Positions 23,823 to 30,285 of a stretch of DNA of 41,996 nt are shown here, piece after piece. Origin of the DNA: CBDUZS01 sp965371785 (GTDB lineage: Bacteria > Fermentibacterota > Fermentibacteria > Fermentibacterales > JCC-6); the NCBI GenBank assembly GCA_965371785.1, contig CBDUZS010000020.1:1-41996 (forward strand), written 5' to 3'. The notes under the pieces are model-generated. The model saw only the letters and a list, made by a program, of their open reading frames with translations. It was not told the DNA's origin and did not search any database. The translations under genes were made by a program, and so were the position numbers. Numbering within the stretch: position 1 is the first letter of the stretch; every line of letters starts with the position of its first letter.

Positions 23823-24448
23823 TCCTCTGAGAAAACTCCTTCGATGCCCAGTAGAGTACGAATCCTGTCGGCATGTGGCTGCAGCGGTTCCTGGCCGTCG
23901 TTCCAGGTGATGTAGTAGAGCCTTCCCCCGAGAAAGCCGTCGAGAACCATGAGGTCGTGCTGACCGATCTGGTTGCTCACGACCGTCCCGTCCTCCAGCG
24001 TGACCAAGAGGTAAAGCGAAGGTGTTTCGCCTTCGCCCGGTGTGCAGAAGCTGCAGAATCTCGTCTCGTCCAGCACAAGGTCCATCTCCGCAGCCCCCGA
24101 GATGCTGTCGAAAATCCTCCTGCATCCTTGAAGCTCCCATTCGATGAACTGTGTCTGGTTGTTGGTGTACTCCGTCTTCTCTCCGCAGGCAGGGCATGTG
24201 TATTCTGCAACCTCCGGATAGAGGGCGGCACCATAGCACATCGCGCCCATAACAGCTTCCGGAAGCTTCTCGCTCTCGAGCCTGTCGAGAAGAATCTCGA
24301 CCTCATTCCACGAGATGGAACCGAGGTCGGAGAGCCCCACTTCAATTCCCGGTACGTTCACGGCATTATCCTGTTTTGTTCTGAGCCTTACTGCTCCGAG
24401 TGCCGCTGCGGCGGTCAGCAGTAACGCGAAAATCAAGGCGTATGGCAT
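23819..24448 (-). CDS. Membrane-anchored six-cysteine protein, copy A, coupled to radical SAM
   Basis: A 209-residue protein without a recognised family. Residues 1-20 (MPYALIFALLLTAAAALGAV) are a signal anchor or uncleaved signal peptide followed by RLR. The rest is acidic and probably exported or periplasmic. It has six cysteines: C71 (GAMCY), C85/C88 (CPACGEK), C109 (ELQGCRRIFD) and C132/C135 (FCSFCTP); the two CxxC pairs look like a zinc or Fe-S knuckle. It is a gapless paralogue of copy B: by my count 91 of the first 140 residues are identical, including all six cysteines. Overlaps the radical SAM start as ATGA, 14 bases after copy B. Function unknown; a substrate or partner of the radical SAM enzyme is the simplest idea. 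Confidence 0.85.
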   Translation of the reverse strand: MPYALIFALLLTAAAALGAVRLRTKQDNAVNVPGIEVGLSDLGSISWNEVEILLDRLESEKLPEAVMGAMCYGAALYPEVAEYTCPACGEKTEYTNNQTQFIEWELQGCRRIFDSISGAAEMDLVLDETRFCSFCTPGEGETPSLYLLVTLEDGTVVSNQIGQHDLMVLDGFLGGRLYYITWNDGQEPLQPHADRIRTLLGIEGVFSEE

Positions 24449-24462
24449 GCTGATTTCTCCCC

Positions 24463-25083
24463 CTACTCTTCGACAGGCAGCCCCAGTAGTTCTCTGATCC
24501 TGTCGGCGTATGGTTGCAGGGGCTGCTCGCCGTCATTCGAGGTGACGTAGTACAGTCTTCCCTTGAGAAAACTTTCGAGTATTCTCATGTCGAACTCGGA
24601 TACGTGGTTGCTGATGACGGTTCCGTCCTCCAGCGTGAGTGTGAGAACCAGGGCGGGTTCTTCGTTTTCATCAGGTGTGCAGACCTGGCAGAACAGTGTC
24701 TCATCGAGTTCGATGTCCATTTCGGAAGCACCGGAGATTTCGTCGAATATCCGCCTGCAGCCCTGCAGCTCGAACTCGATGAACCAGGTGTCGTACTCGG
24801 TGTAGAGCGTCTTCTCTCCGCAGACCGGACACAGGTATTCGGCTACCTGTGGAGGAGCGACCGCCTCATAGCACATCGCCCCGTAAACGGGCTCGGGCGG
24901 TTCCCGCGATAGGAGTCGGTCGAGGAGGATATCGACTTCCTCGTATGAGACCGAGCCGATGTCGGAGAGTTTTACGTCAATATCCAACAAGTTGAACGAG
25001 TTACCCGATTTCGCTCTGAGCCTGACCGCTCCGATGGCAGCGGCAGTGCTTAGCAGCAGGGCGACAACGATTGCGTAAGGCAT
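24463..25083 (-). CDS. Membrane-anchored six-cysteine protein, copy B
   Basis: A 206-residue paralogue of copy A, first gene of the three-gene operon. N-terminal hydrophobic anchor MPYAIVVALLLSTAAAIGAV, then RLR. Cysteines are at the same six positions (71, 85, 88, 109, 132, 135) within GAMCY, CPVCGEK, LQGCRRIFD and FCQVCTP. Also conserved are LSD-GS (residues 39-44), ILLDRL, SGA-EMD, LEDGTV-SN, GRLYY and PLQP-ADRIR. The divergence is spread evenly rather than concentrated, as expected for an old duplication with both copies under constraint. ATG at 25083 with AACGGGAGAG upstream. The 59 bases before it (25084-25142) hold nothing definite. Function unknown. Confidence 0.85.
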   Translation of the reverse strand: MPYAIVVALLLSTAAAIGAVRLRAKSGNSFNLLDIDVKLSDIGSVSYEEVDILLDRLLSREPPEPVYGAMCYEAVAPPQVAEYLCPVCGEKTLYTEYDTWFIEFELQGCRRIFDEISGASEMDIELDETLFCQVCTPDENEEPALVLTLTLEDGTVISNHVSEFDMRILESFLKGRLYYVTSNDGEQPLQPYADRIRELLGLPVEE

Positions 25084-25142
25084 GTACTTCTCTCCCGTTC
25101 ATGTACCTGGCGTACTACCGCTCATGCTCGGGGTCTATTCCT

Positions 25143-26129
25143 TTACCACGGAGGTCCGGGATGGCTTTGAAAGATATCCCATATCAATTCCGTTGCGGAG
25201 ATCTCGTCAGCAGGTGGATCTCCCGGCAGCCAGATGTGCCCTCCCGGCCACGAATGTCCTGCGTCCATGATCGTGTATAGCACAACTTCCGTACCGTCGT
25301 CACCGCCGGTCCAGGTTTCGGTGACGATTGTCCCATCGTCCGATGTGGTGATCGAGGGCACCGGCATGCACCAGTTGGCATCTACGAAGTGCTCGACAGC
25401 CTCTGCAACAGACATATCGATCCTCCCATGCTGTGCGCGGACGGCTGTCTGGGTTTCCCCTCCGTGGTAGAGCACGTGGGAATCGAGCATGCCATGAAAA
25501 ATTATCACCGATACGGGTGACCGGGGGCTTGGAATGACCCAGGGTTCCGAGTGAGGATCGCTTTGTCCGCCGATGCTCCCTGCAACCGCACCTGCAGCGG
25601 CGAACACCCCCGAATGTTCTGCCGCAAGTCTGTAAGCCATCATGGCACCGTTGGAGATTCCCGTCACAAAGATCATGTCAGGATCTATGCTGTAAAGTTC
25701 CTGAAGTCTCTCGAGGAGAGCGACAATGAAACCGACATCATCTACATCGTGTTCGGATGCATAGAGTTCGATGTAACCCGAATTCCACGTGAGAAGCCTT
25801 CTCGGCAGACGTCCCGTACCGTTAGGGTAGACTACGATGAAGTTCTCACTTTCGGCAAGTTCACTGAATCCGGTCATTTCCTCCATCCTGACCGCATTGC
25901 CTCCTCCTCCATGAAGAACGACGACAAGGGGAAGGGAGGTCGTAGAAGTGTAATTCTGCGGTACCCTCAGCAGGTAGGTTCTCTCCCGATTATCGTGAGA
26001 AAAGTAGTCGAGGTCGGCAAAGCCGCCGGCTACTGAAACACCTGAAGCAAGCAGAATGGAGAGGTTGAGTACGCTGAAAAAATTGTTGGAGAATCCACGA
26101 ATCCGTGCGCGAGTGGGAGGGATACTCAG
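25143..26129 (-). CDS. Secreted PHB-depolymerase/feruloyl-esterase-like hydrolase (LpqC type), probable CTG start
   Basis: An alpha/beta-hydrolase of the poly(3-hydroxybutyrate) depolymerase-like LpqC family. Visible are the oxyanion segment PLVVVLHGGGGNA, VVYPNGTGR, the nucleophile GISNGAMMA (GxSxG), the acid in FHGMLDSHV and the histidine in DAGHSWPGG. The first in-frame ATG (25886) would delete the HGGGG oxyanion loop, yet the frame is open and clearly coding upstream: it gives a signal peptide (FFSVLNLSILLASGVSVA) and DYFSHDNRERTYLLRVPQNY. There is no ATG, GTG or TTG upstream, but a CTG at 26129-26127 sits eight bases after GGAGGAG, the end of the DUF5343-like gene. I take CTG as start (328 residues); an ATT at 26106-26104 or a sequence error are alternatives. 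Polymer or aromatic ester substrates cannot be told apart. Confidence 0.8.
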   Translation of the reverse strand: MSIPPTRARIRGFSNNFFSVLNLSILLASGVSVAGGFADLDYFSHDNRERTYLLRVPQNYTSTTSLPLVVVLHGGGGNAVRMEEMTGFSELAESENFIVVYPNGTGRLPRRLLTWNSGYIELYASEHDVDDVGFIVALLERLQELYSIDPDMIFVTGISNGAMMAYRLAAEHSGVFAAAGAVAGSIGGQSDPHSEPWVIPSPRSPVSVIIFHGMLDSHVLYHGGETQTAVRAQHGRIDMSVAEAVEHFVDANWCMPVPSITTSDDGTIVTETWTGGDDGTEVVLYTIMDAGHSWPGGHIWLPGDPPADEISATELIWDIFQSHPGPPW

Positions 26130-26134
26130 AGTTT

Positions 26135-26770
26135 CTACTCCTCCAGCTGTTTGCGGAGAAGCTTGAGAAGCAAATGGCGGAGCTCTGAGTCGGAGCGTAA
26201 GTCGATTTCGAGGGTTAGCTTCACAGGGGCATGTGTCTGGGTCTGTGTGGATAGCGTAGAGTGCTTGACAGCCGCCGCCAAAGGGGCAGTGGCCGGGGAA
26301 GGCTCTGGTCGAGGAGGAGCCTTCTTCGGGACTGGAGCGGCAGGTTTTGACGGAACATCCTTGAAATCGGCAAGATCGCAGAGGACCTGAAACGTCAGCA
26401 CCATGTATGCGGCAATTGCGTCCGGGGCTTCCGTCTCACGCTTGAAGAAGGCCATCAGCTGCTGACCGTCCATTTCGCTGACATCCCCATCGCTGTAAAG
26501 CTTCTGATAAGCTGCCCTTACAGAGGAACCAAGGAGTTTCGGCGCTTTGGCGGGATTCACGAATGCCGTCCAGAGTTCCGAGGGTGCGCCGTTATCGTCG
26601 ATGAAGCCCAGGAAGAGGAGAAGCTCAAGGAGGTTCTCGTCAAGCTGCCTTTTGAAGCCTGCACTTTCGATGTAGTCGTTATCTGCGATCTTCGGGATGT
26701 CACCTGAAGCGACCTTTTTGAGCAGTATTTCGATACTACCCGGATCGTGGACAGCGGGATACGTAGCCAA
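26135..26770 (-). CDS. DUF5343-like cytoplasmic protein with proline-rich linker
   Basis: A 211-residue protein. Residues 1-120 match what I recall of DUF5343: YPAVHDPGSIEILLKK, LLELLLFLGFIDDNGAPSELWTAF, VRAAYQKLY and TFQVLCDLADF. A low-complexity Pro/Ala/Lys/Thr linker (about 130-175) separates a short C-terminal beta-helix module (LTLEIDLRSDSELRHLLLKLL). Several DUF5343 homologues carry a similar tail; the role is unknown, although the family is seen in accessory and defence-rich loci. TTG at 26770 follows GGAG with six-base spacing. Its stop overlaps the ribosome binding site used by the esterase, five bases downstream, so the two are probably co-transcribed. Confidence 0.6.
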   Translation of the reverse strand: MATYPAVHDPGSIEILLKKVASGDIPKIADNDYIESAGFKRQLDENLLELLLFLGFIDDNGAPSELWTAFVNPAKAPKLLGSSVRAAYQKLYSDGDVSEMDGQQLMAFFKRETEAPDAIAAYMVLTFQVLCDLADFKDVPSKPAAPVPKKAPPRPEPSPATAPLAAAVKHSTLSTQTQTHAPVKLTLEIDLRSDSELRHLLLKLLRKQLEE

Positions 26771-26784
26771 TTACTTCTCCAATC

Positions 26785-26804
26785 TCCTGCCTGTGCCTGC
26801 AGGA
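26785..26804 (-). other. Small hairpin in the DUF5343 leader
   Basis: TCCTGC (26785-26790) and GCAGGA (26799-26804) form a six-base stem with an eight-base loop in the 5' leader, ending about 15 bases before the start codon and close to the ribosome binding site. It could affect translation, but is short. Confidence 0.25.
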
Positions 26805-26836
26805 AGGACTTGACGGAGCGGCAGACAATTCTTTCA

Positions 26837-26865
26837 TCTATCCACCGGGAATGACGGGATGTCAA
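26837..26865 (-). promoter_or_regulatory. Candidate promoter for the DUF5343/esterase unit
   Basis: On the minus strand a perfect TTGACA (26865-26860) is followed after 17 bases by GATAGA (26842-26837), a poor -10. It lies in the 115-base divergent gap between DUF5343 (start 26770) and the DUF2259 gene (start 26886), overlapping the region immediately upstream of the latter. Position and -35 are good; the -10 makes this tentative. Confidence 0.35.
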
Positions 26866-26885
26866 TACTCAGATGGAGGTATGAG

Positions 26886-27623
26886 ATGATCAGGTGGGTT
26901 CTGATTCTTGCATTCGCATGTAATGTCGGGTCGGGAGCGGACCTTGCCGATTTCAGCCTGGTAGGTTTCAGCCAATCGGGAGAGTACATCGCCTGGGAGC
27001 AGTACGGAGTGGGAGATGGATCGGGGTTTCCCTGGGCGGAACTCGTAATAGTTCATGTTCCCGCAAATGCCTTGGTCTACAGAGCAAGAGCCATGCCGAC
27101 AGAGGCGGAGATGATGGGTGGTACCTTCCCCGAAAGTCCGGACGACCTGAGAATGTCCCTGCGTGAAGAGGCTTATTCGGAACTCGACAGCCTGGGAATT
27201 ATCCCGGGGAATACGGGCATGCACAATCTGCATCATTCGCTTTGTGACATTTCGGTCGAACCCGACCGGGTCAGGTTCTATGGCTGGGTCTTCGCGAGCA
27301 ACCACCACGGACCGGAGTACCTGCTGGAGATCACGACCGAGCCCTTGGAGGAAGAGCAGTACCCGGATTGGTTTCCCCCGACACTCCTGCTTCGCGCGGA
27401 GCTGGAACAGGCCTCTGGAGAGAGAGTGATCCTTGTTGACGATGCTGAACCTGCCGAATCGTACGAACATACTTTCGGCTACAGAATTTCTGACGTTTAC
27501 ACGATGCTCGGCAGGTACGTTGTCGTGGTTCTGAATACCGAGGTTCCAGGATTCGAGGGAAGTAATGGCAGATTCCGGGTGATTGCGGGAGTCCTTCCCG
27601 GTTCGACGCACAGGTTTCAGTAA
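26886..27623 (+). CDS. DUF2259-like secreted protein
   Basis: A 245-residue exported protein. A signal peptide (MIRWVLILAFACNVGSGA) is followed by DFSLVGFSQSGEYIAWEQYGVGDGSGFPWAE, which matches the opening of the DUF2259 predicted-secreted family (LGFSxDGxYxAFExYGxxDGSGFPYA). The rest is beta-rich with alternating acidic and aromatic residues. ATG at 26886 follows GGAGG with six-base spacing; an in-frame ATG at 26859 lies upstream of that site. No enzyme residues are apparent, and DUF2259 has no known biochemical role. It is divergent from DUF5343. The gap 27624-27730 to the next gene contains a promoter-like TATAAT, so this gene is probably monocistronic. Confidence 0.75.
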   Translation: MIRWVLILAFACNVGSGADLADFSLVGFSQSGEYIAWEQYGVGDGSGFPWAELVIVHVPANALVYRARAMPTEAEMMGGTFPESPDDLRMSLREEAYSELDSLGIIPGNTGMHNLHHSLCDISVEPDRVRFYGWVFASNHHGPEYLLEITTEPLEEEQYPDWFPPTLLLRAELEQASGERVILVDDAEPAESYEHTFGYRISDVYTMLGRYVVVVLNTEVPGFEGSNGRFRVIAGVLPGSTHRFQ

Positions 27624-27667
27624 GCTATCCGGGGGATATCACAGGTTTCAGGCTGCAGGGATAGGCG

Positions 27668-27673
27668 TATAAT
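27668..27673 (+). promoter_or_regulatory. Consensus -10 box (TATAAT) before the OB-repeat lipoprotein
   Basis: A perfect TATAAT lies 57 bases upstream of the start codon, in an otherwise gene-free 107-base gap. The -35 position has only weak matches (GTTTCA or TTTCAG at 16-17 spacing) and no extended TG, so the assignment rests on the -10 box and its location. Confidence 0.4.
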
Positions 27674-27730
27674 ACCTGCAGCAAGTCTGAACCTCATTCA
27701 AGATTTACATGCACTCTGAGAGGAGTACTC

Positions 27731-29305
27731 ATGTGCAGGTGGCTGATCATCCTGTCGCTGGTTACCGCGACCATCCTGATACCGTCCTGCGGAGATGACG
27801 AGGCAGGTCCATCGGGTCCGGGCGGTAATCCCGAGGCATCGACTCTCACCGCTACATCCGGATCCACCAATGCAATAAACCTCGTCTGGAGCCGCTGCAG
27901 CAGCGGTGATTTCGCGGAGTACAGTGTCTACAGATCGCTTACTGCCGGAATACAGGCAGATCCCGCCGGGGCAATGGTACTTCAGATAGTAACGGACCCT
28001 TCCGATACCACGCTTTCGGACAGCGGTCTGGACTGGAACACCGTGTACTACTATGCGATCCAGACAAAGGACACCGAGAACCTCACCTCGTGGAGCAACG
28101 AGGCCACCGCAACCACTCCCGATTCAGGAAGCAGCGGTGTTCTCACCTGCTACGAGGTCCAGGGCCAGCAGGCTGGTTCTCCCTACGAAAGTCAGGTTGT
28201 TACCGTTACGGGAATCGTCGTAGCCGGCTCGGACGAGTACTACTCATCGACCTCTCCCTACGCAGTCATTGCTGATGTGGGTGGCGGAGCCTGGAGCGGG
28301 CTGCTCCTCTACGGAGACAACATCAACGGAGTGGTGCGAGGGGACAGCATCCTGATAACGGGAGAGGTGCAGGAGTATTACGGGATGACCGAACTCGGAT
28401 ACCTCGAGAACCTTTCCATTGAAAAAACAGGCGTACAGCTGCCTTCGGCGGTGTCGATCACCACGGCTCAGGCAAACGAGGAACAGTACGAGAGCGTGCT
28501 CGTGTCAGTGCAGGATGCGATTGTGGGTTCCTCCTCGACGAACAGCTACCTGATAGATGACGGCAGCGGTTCCTGCTATGCCGGAACAAGGGGTGATTAC
28601 ACTCTTCCAATGCAGGGCGACACGGTGGACATGACCGGAACCCTCTGGTACGAGTACGACGAATGGCGCATCCAGCCGAGAGACGACAACGATGTCACCA
28701 TTAACGGCGGAGGCGGAGGAAGTGCTCTCACCTGCTACGAGGTGCAGGGTCAGCAGCCCGACTCTCCCTACCAGGGACAGACCGTTTCCGTAACAGGAAT
28801 CGTTACTTCGGGCGCCGGAGAGTACGAATTCACTTACGCAGCAATGGCGGATGCAGGAGGCGGTCCGTGGAGCGGTCTGATGCTGTACGGCAACGATGTG
28901 ACCGGAATTTCCAGGGGAGACAGCATAACCATCACCGGCCAGATCGACGAGTACTTCGGATTGACCGAGCTCAAGTACCCCACATCGATCGTAGTTCATT
29001 CCACCGGGCATCCACAGCCTGCTGCGGAAGTCCTGACCACGAACGAGGTTTATCAGTCCTCGACAGCAGAGCAGTGGGAGAGTGTTCTGGTCCGGGTAGA
29101 GAACGTCACCGTGGCAACCGAGCCCAACGAGTACGGTGAATGGAACGTCGATGATGGCAGCGGCGAGGCGGTCGTTGACGATCTGGGAACCTATTCGTAC
29201 AACCCCGTGATCGGGAACTTGCTCGACTCGGTGACCGGCGTGCTGAATTATAGTTTCAGCGAGTACAAGATTGAACCCAGGGACGATGCCGATATAGTCG
29301 AGTAG
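27731..29305 (+). CDS. Lipoprotein with FN3-like domain and two OB-fold repeats
   Basis: A 524-residue predicted lipoprotein: signal MCRWLIILSLVTATILIPSC with cysteine at about 20. A linker rich in Gly/Pro is followed by a fibronectin type III-like domain (about 36-130: INLVWSRCSSGDFAEYSVYRS, YYYAIQTKDTENLTSWS). Two copies of a ~195-residue module follow, each opening with LTCYEVQGQQ (residues 138 and 333). The module continues through VTGIV, GGGxWSGLxLYG, RGDSIxITGxxxEYxGxTEL, then VLVxV, DDGSG and IxPRDDxDV. The halves resemble the extracellular OB-type domains found beside nuclease or phosphoesterase domains (YhcR-like), but no catalytic domain is present. ATG at 27731 follows GAGGAG. A structural or ligand-binding surface protein is likely. 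Confidence 0.8.
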   Translation: MCRWLIILSLVTATILIPSCGDDEAGPSGPGGNPEASTLTATSGSTNAINLVWSRCSSGDFAEYSVYRSLTAGIQADPAGAMVLQIVTDPSDTTLSDSGLDWNTVYYYAIQTKDTENLTSWSNEATATTPDSGSSGVLTCYEVQGQQAGSPYESQVVTVTGIVVAGSDEYYSSTSPYAVIADVGGGAWSGLLLYGDNINGVVRGDSILITGEVQEYYGMTELGYLENLSIEKTGVQLPSAVSITTAQANEEQYESVLVSVQDAIVGSSSTNSYLIDDGSGSCYAGTRGDYTLPMQGDTVDMTGTLWYEYDEWRIQPRDDNDVTINGGGGGSALTCYEVQGQQPDSPYQGQTVSVTGIVTSGAGEYEFTYAAMADAGGGPWSGLMLYGNDVTGISRGDSITITGQIDEYFGLTELKYPTSIVVHSTGHPQPAAEVLTTNEVYQSSTAEQWESVLVRVENVTVATEPNEYGEWNVDDGSGEAVVDDLGTYSYNPVIGNLLDSVTGVLNYSFSEYKIEPRDDADIVE

Positions 29306-29314
29306 AAATACTGC

Positions 29315-29343
29315 GGGTCAGGTGATGAAATGCTCTCTGACCC
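29315..29343. terminator. Hairpin between convergent genes
   Basis: GGGTCAG (29315-29321) pairs with CTGACCC (29337-29343), a seven-base stem with a 15-base loop. It spans the stop of the epimerase (29318) and lies 10 bases after the stop of the OB-repeat lipoprotein, so it could serve both directions. There is no T-run on either side; weak evidence. Confidence 0.3.
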
Positions 29344-30280
29344 AGGCAACCTCCTTGAGGAGGCCTTCGAGAAGCGGAGTAGAGGGCTTCCAGCCCAATT
29401 CGGCTTCGATGAGTTCGGTGGAAGCCCAGGTGTCCGGGACATCGCCCGATTGAACCGGCTGGAAATCGATATCTATCTTCTCTCCTGCGGCTCTCTCTAG
29501 AATCCGGATCACATCGAGAAGAGGCATTCTGTTACCACCCCCGAGGTTGAGAACTTTGCCGCCGGTACTTTTCTCTGCAAGCCTCAGACCGTGGACTACA
29601 TCTCCGATGAAAGTGAAATCCCTGGTCTGCTTCCCGTCTCCGTAAACCTCGATCGTCTCGGCCTTGAGAACGGAGAGGATGAATTTGTGGAAAGCCATGT
29701 CCGGTCGTTGCCTTGGACCGTACACCGTGAAAAAGCGAAGGCTGACACTAGGCATCCCGTAGTTCGTGGAGTAGAGGCGGGTGAGATGCTCTGCTGCCAG
29801 CTTGGTGACACCGTATGGTGAGTACGGCCGCGGAATTGTCTGCTCCTCGTGCATCGGCAGATCGGTTACGCTGCCGTAAACCGAGGAAGATGATGCGAAT
29901 ATGAAATTCACTATTCCCCCTCGCCTGTGAGCCCATTCGAGGAGCCTTTGCGTGGCAACGACGTTGTCTTCTGCATAATCCGAGAAGCTGCCGCCCCACG
30001 ATTTCCTTACACCCGCCTGCGCTGCCAGGTGATAGATAACGAGCTTTCCGCTGGAAGGGATCGCTTCGTCCAGCCAGCTGAACTCGCTTTCGGAAAGATC
30101 TCTCTCCAGGAGAGTGAAATCAGGCTTAGCGGTTGCCGAGAGAATGTTATTCCTCTTGATGGAGGGGTCGTAGTAATCGCGGAAGCAGTCAACACCAACA
30201 ACCCTGTGTCCCTCCTCCAGCAATTTGTCGGTAAGAGAACTTCCGATGAATCCAGCTGCTCCGGTAACCAGGTAGATCAT
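29318..30280 (-). CDS. NAD-dependent nucleotide-sugar epimerase (UDP-glucuronate 4-epimerase-like)
   Basis: A 320-residue extended short-chain dehydrogenase. The Rossmann motif TGAAGFIGS starts at residue 6, followed by VVGVDCFRDYYDPSIKRNN. The catalytic SSSSVYG serine precedes YSPYGVTK (YxxxK). SLRFFTVYGPRQRPDMAFHKFI is typical of UDP-glucuronate/galacturonate 4-epimerases (CapI/GAE-type). The C-terminal substrate region includes YGDGKQTRDFTFIGDVV and NLGGGNRMPLLDVI. ATG at 30280 is preceded by GGGGAG, which lies in the end of the DHH gene five bases away; the in-frame upstream ATG at 30313 lies inside that gene. Provides an activated sugar for envelope polysaccharide. Exact substrate is uncertain. 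Confidence 0.88.
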   Translation of the reverse strand: MIYLVTGAAGFIGSSLTDKLLEEGHRVVGVDCFRDYYDPSIKRNNILSATAKPDFTLLERDLSESEFSWLDEAIPSSGKLVIYHLAAQAGVRKSWGGSFSDYAEDNVVATQRLLEWAHRRGGIVNFIFASSSSVYGSVTDLPMHEEQTIPRPYSPYGVTKLAAEHLTRLYSTNYGMPSVSLRFFTVYGPRQRPDMAFHKFILSVLKAETIEVYGDGKQTRDFTFIGDVVHGLRLAEKSTGGKVLNLGGGNRMPLLDVIRILERAAGEKIDIDFQPVQSGDVPDTWASTELIEAELGWKPSTPLLEGLLKEVAWVREHFIT

Positions 30281-30285
30281 CGTAA

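Noticed and set aside
22740..24239. 499-residue version of the radical SAM protein starting at 24239
   Set aside because: The first ~139 residues overlap copy A in another frame and show no radical SAM features; the ATGA-coupled start at 23822 explains the gene.
26862..27611. 249-residue minus-strand open frame opposite the DUF2259 gene
   Set aside because: No recognisable domain; the plus-strand gene has a signal peptide, ribosome binding site and family motif.
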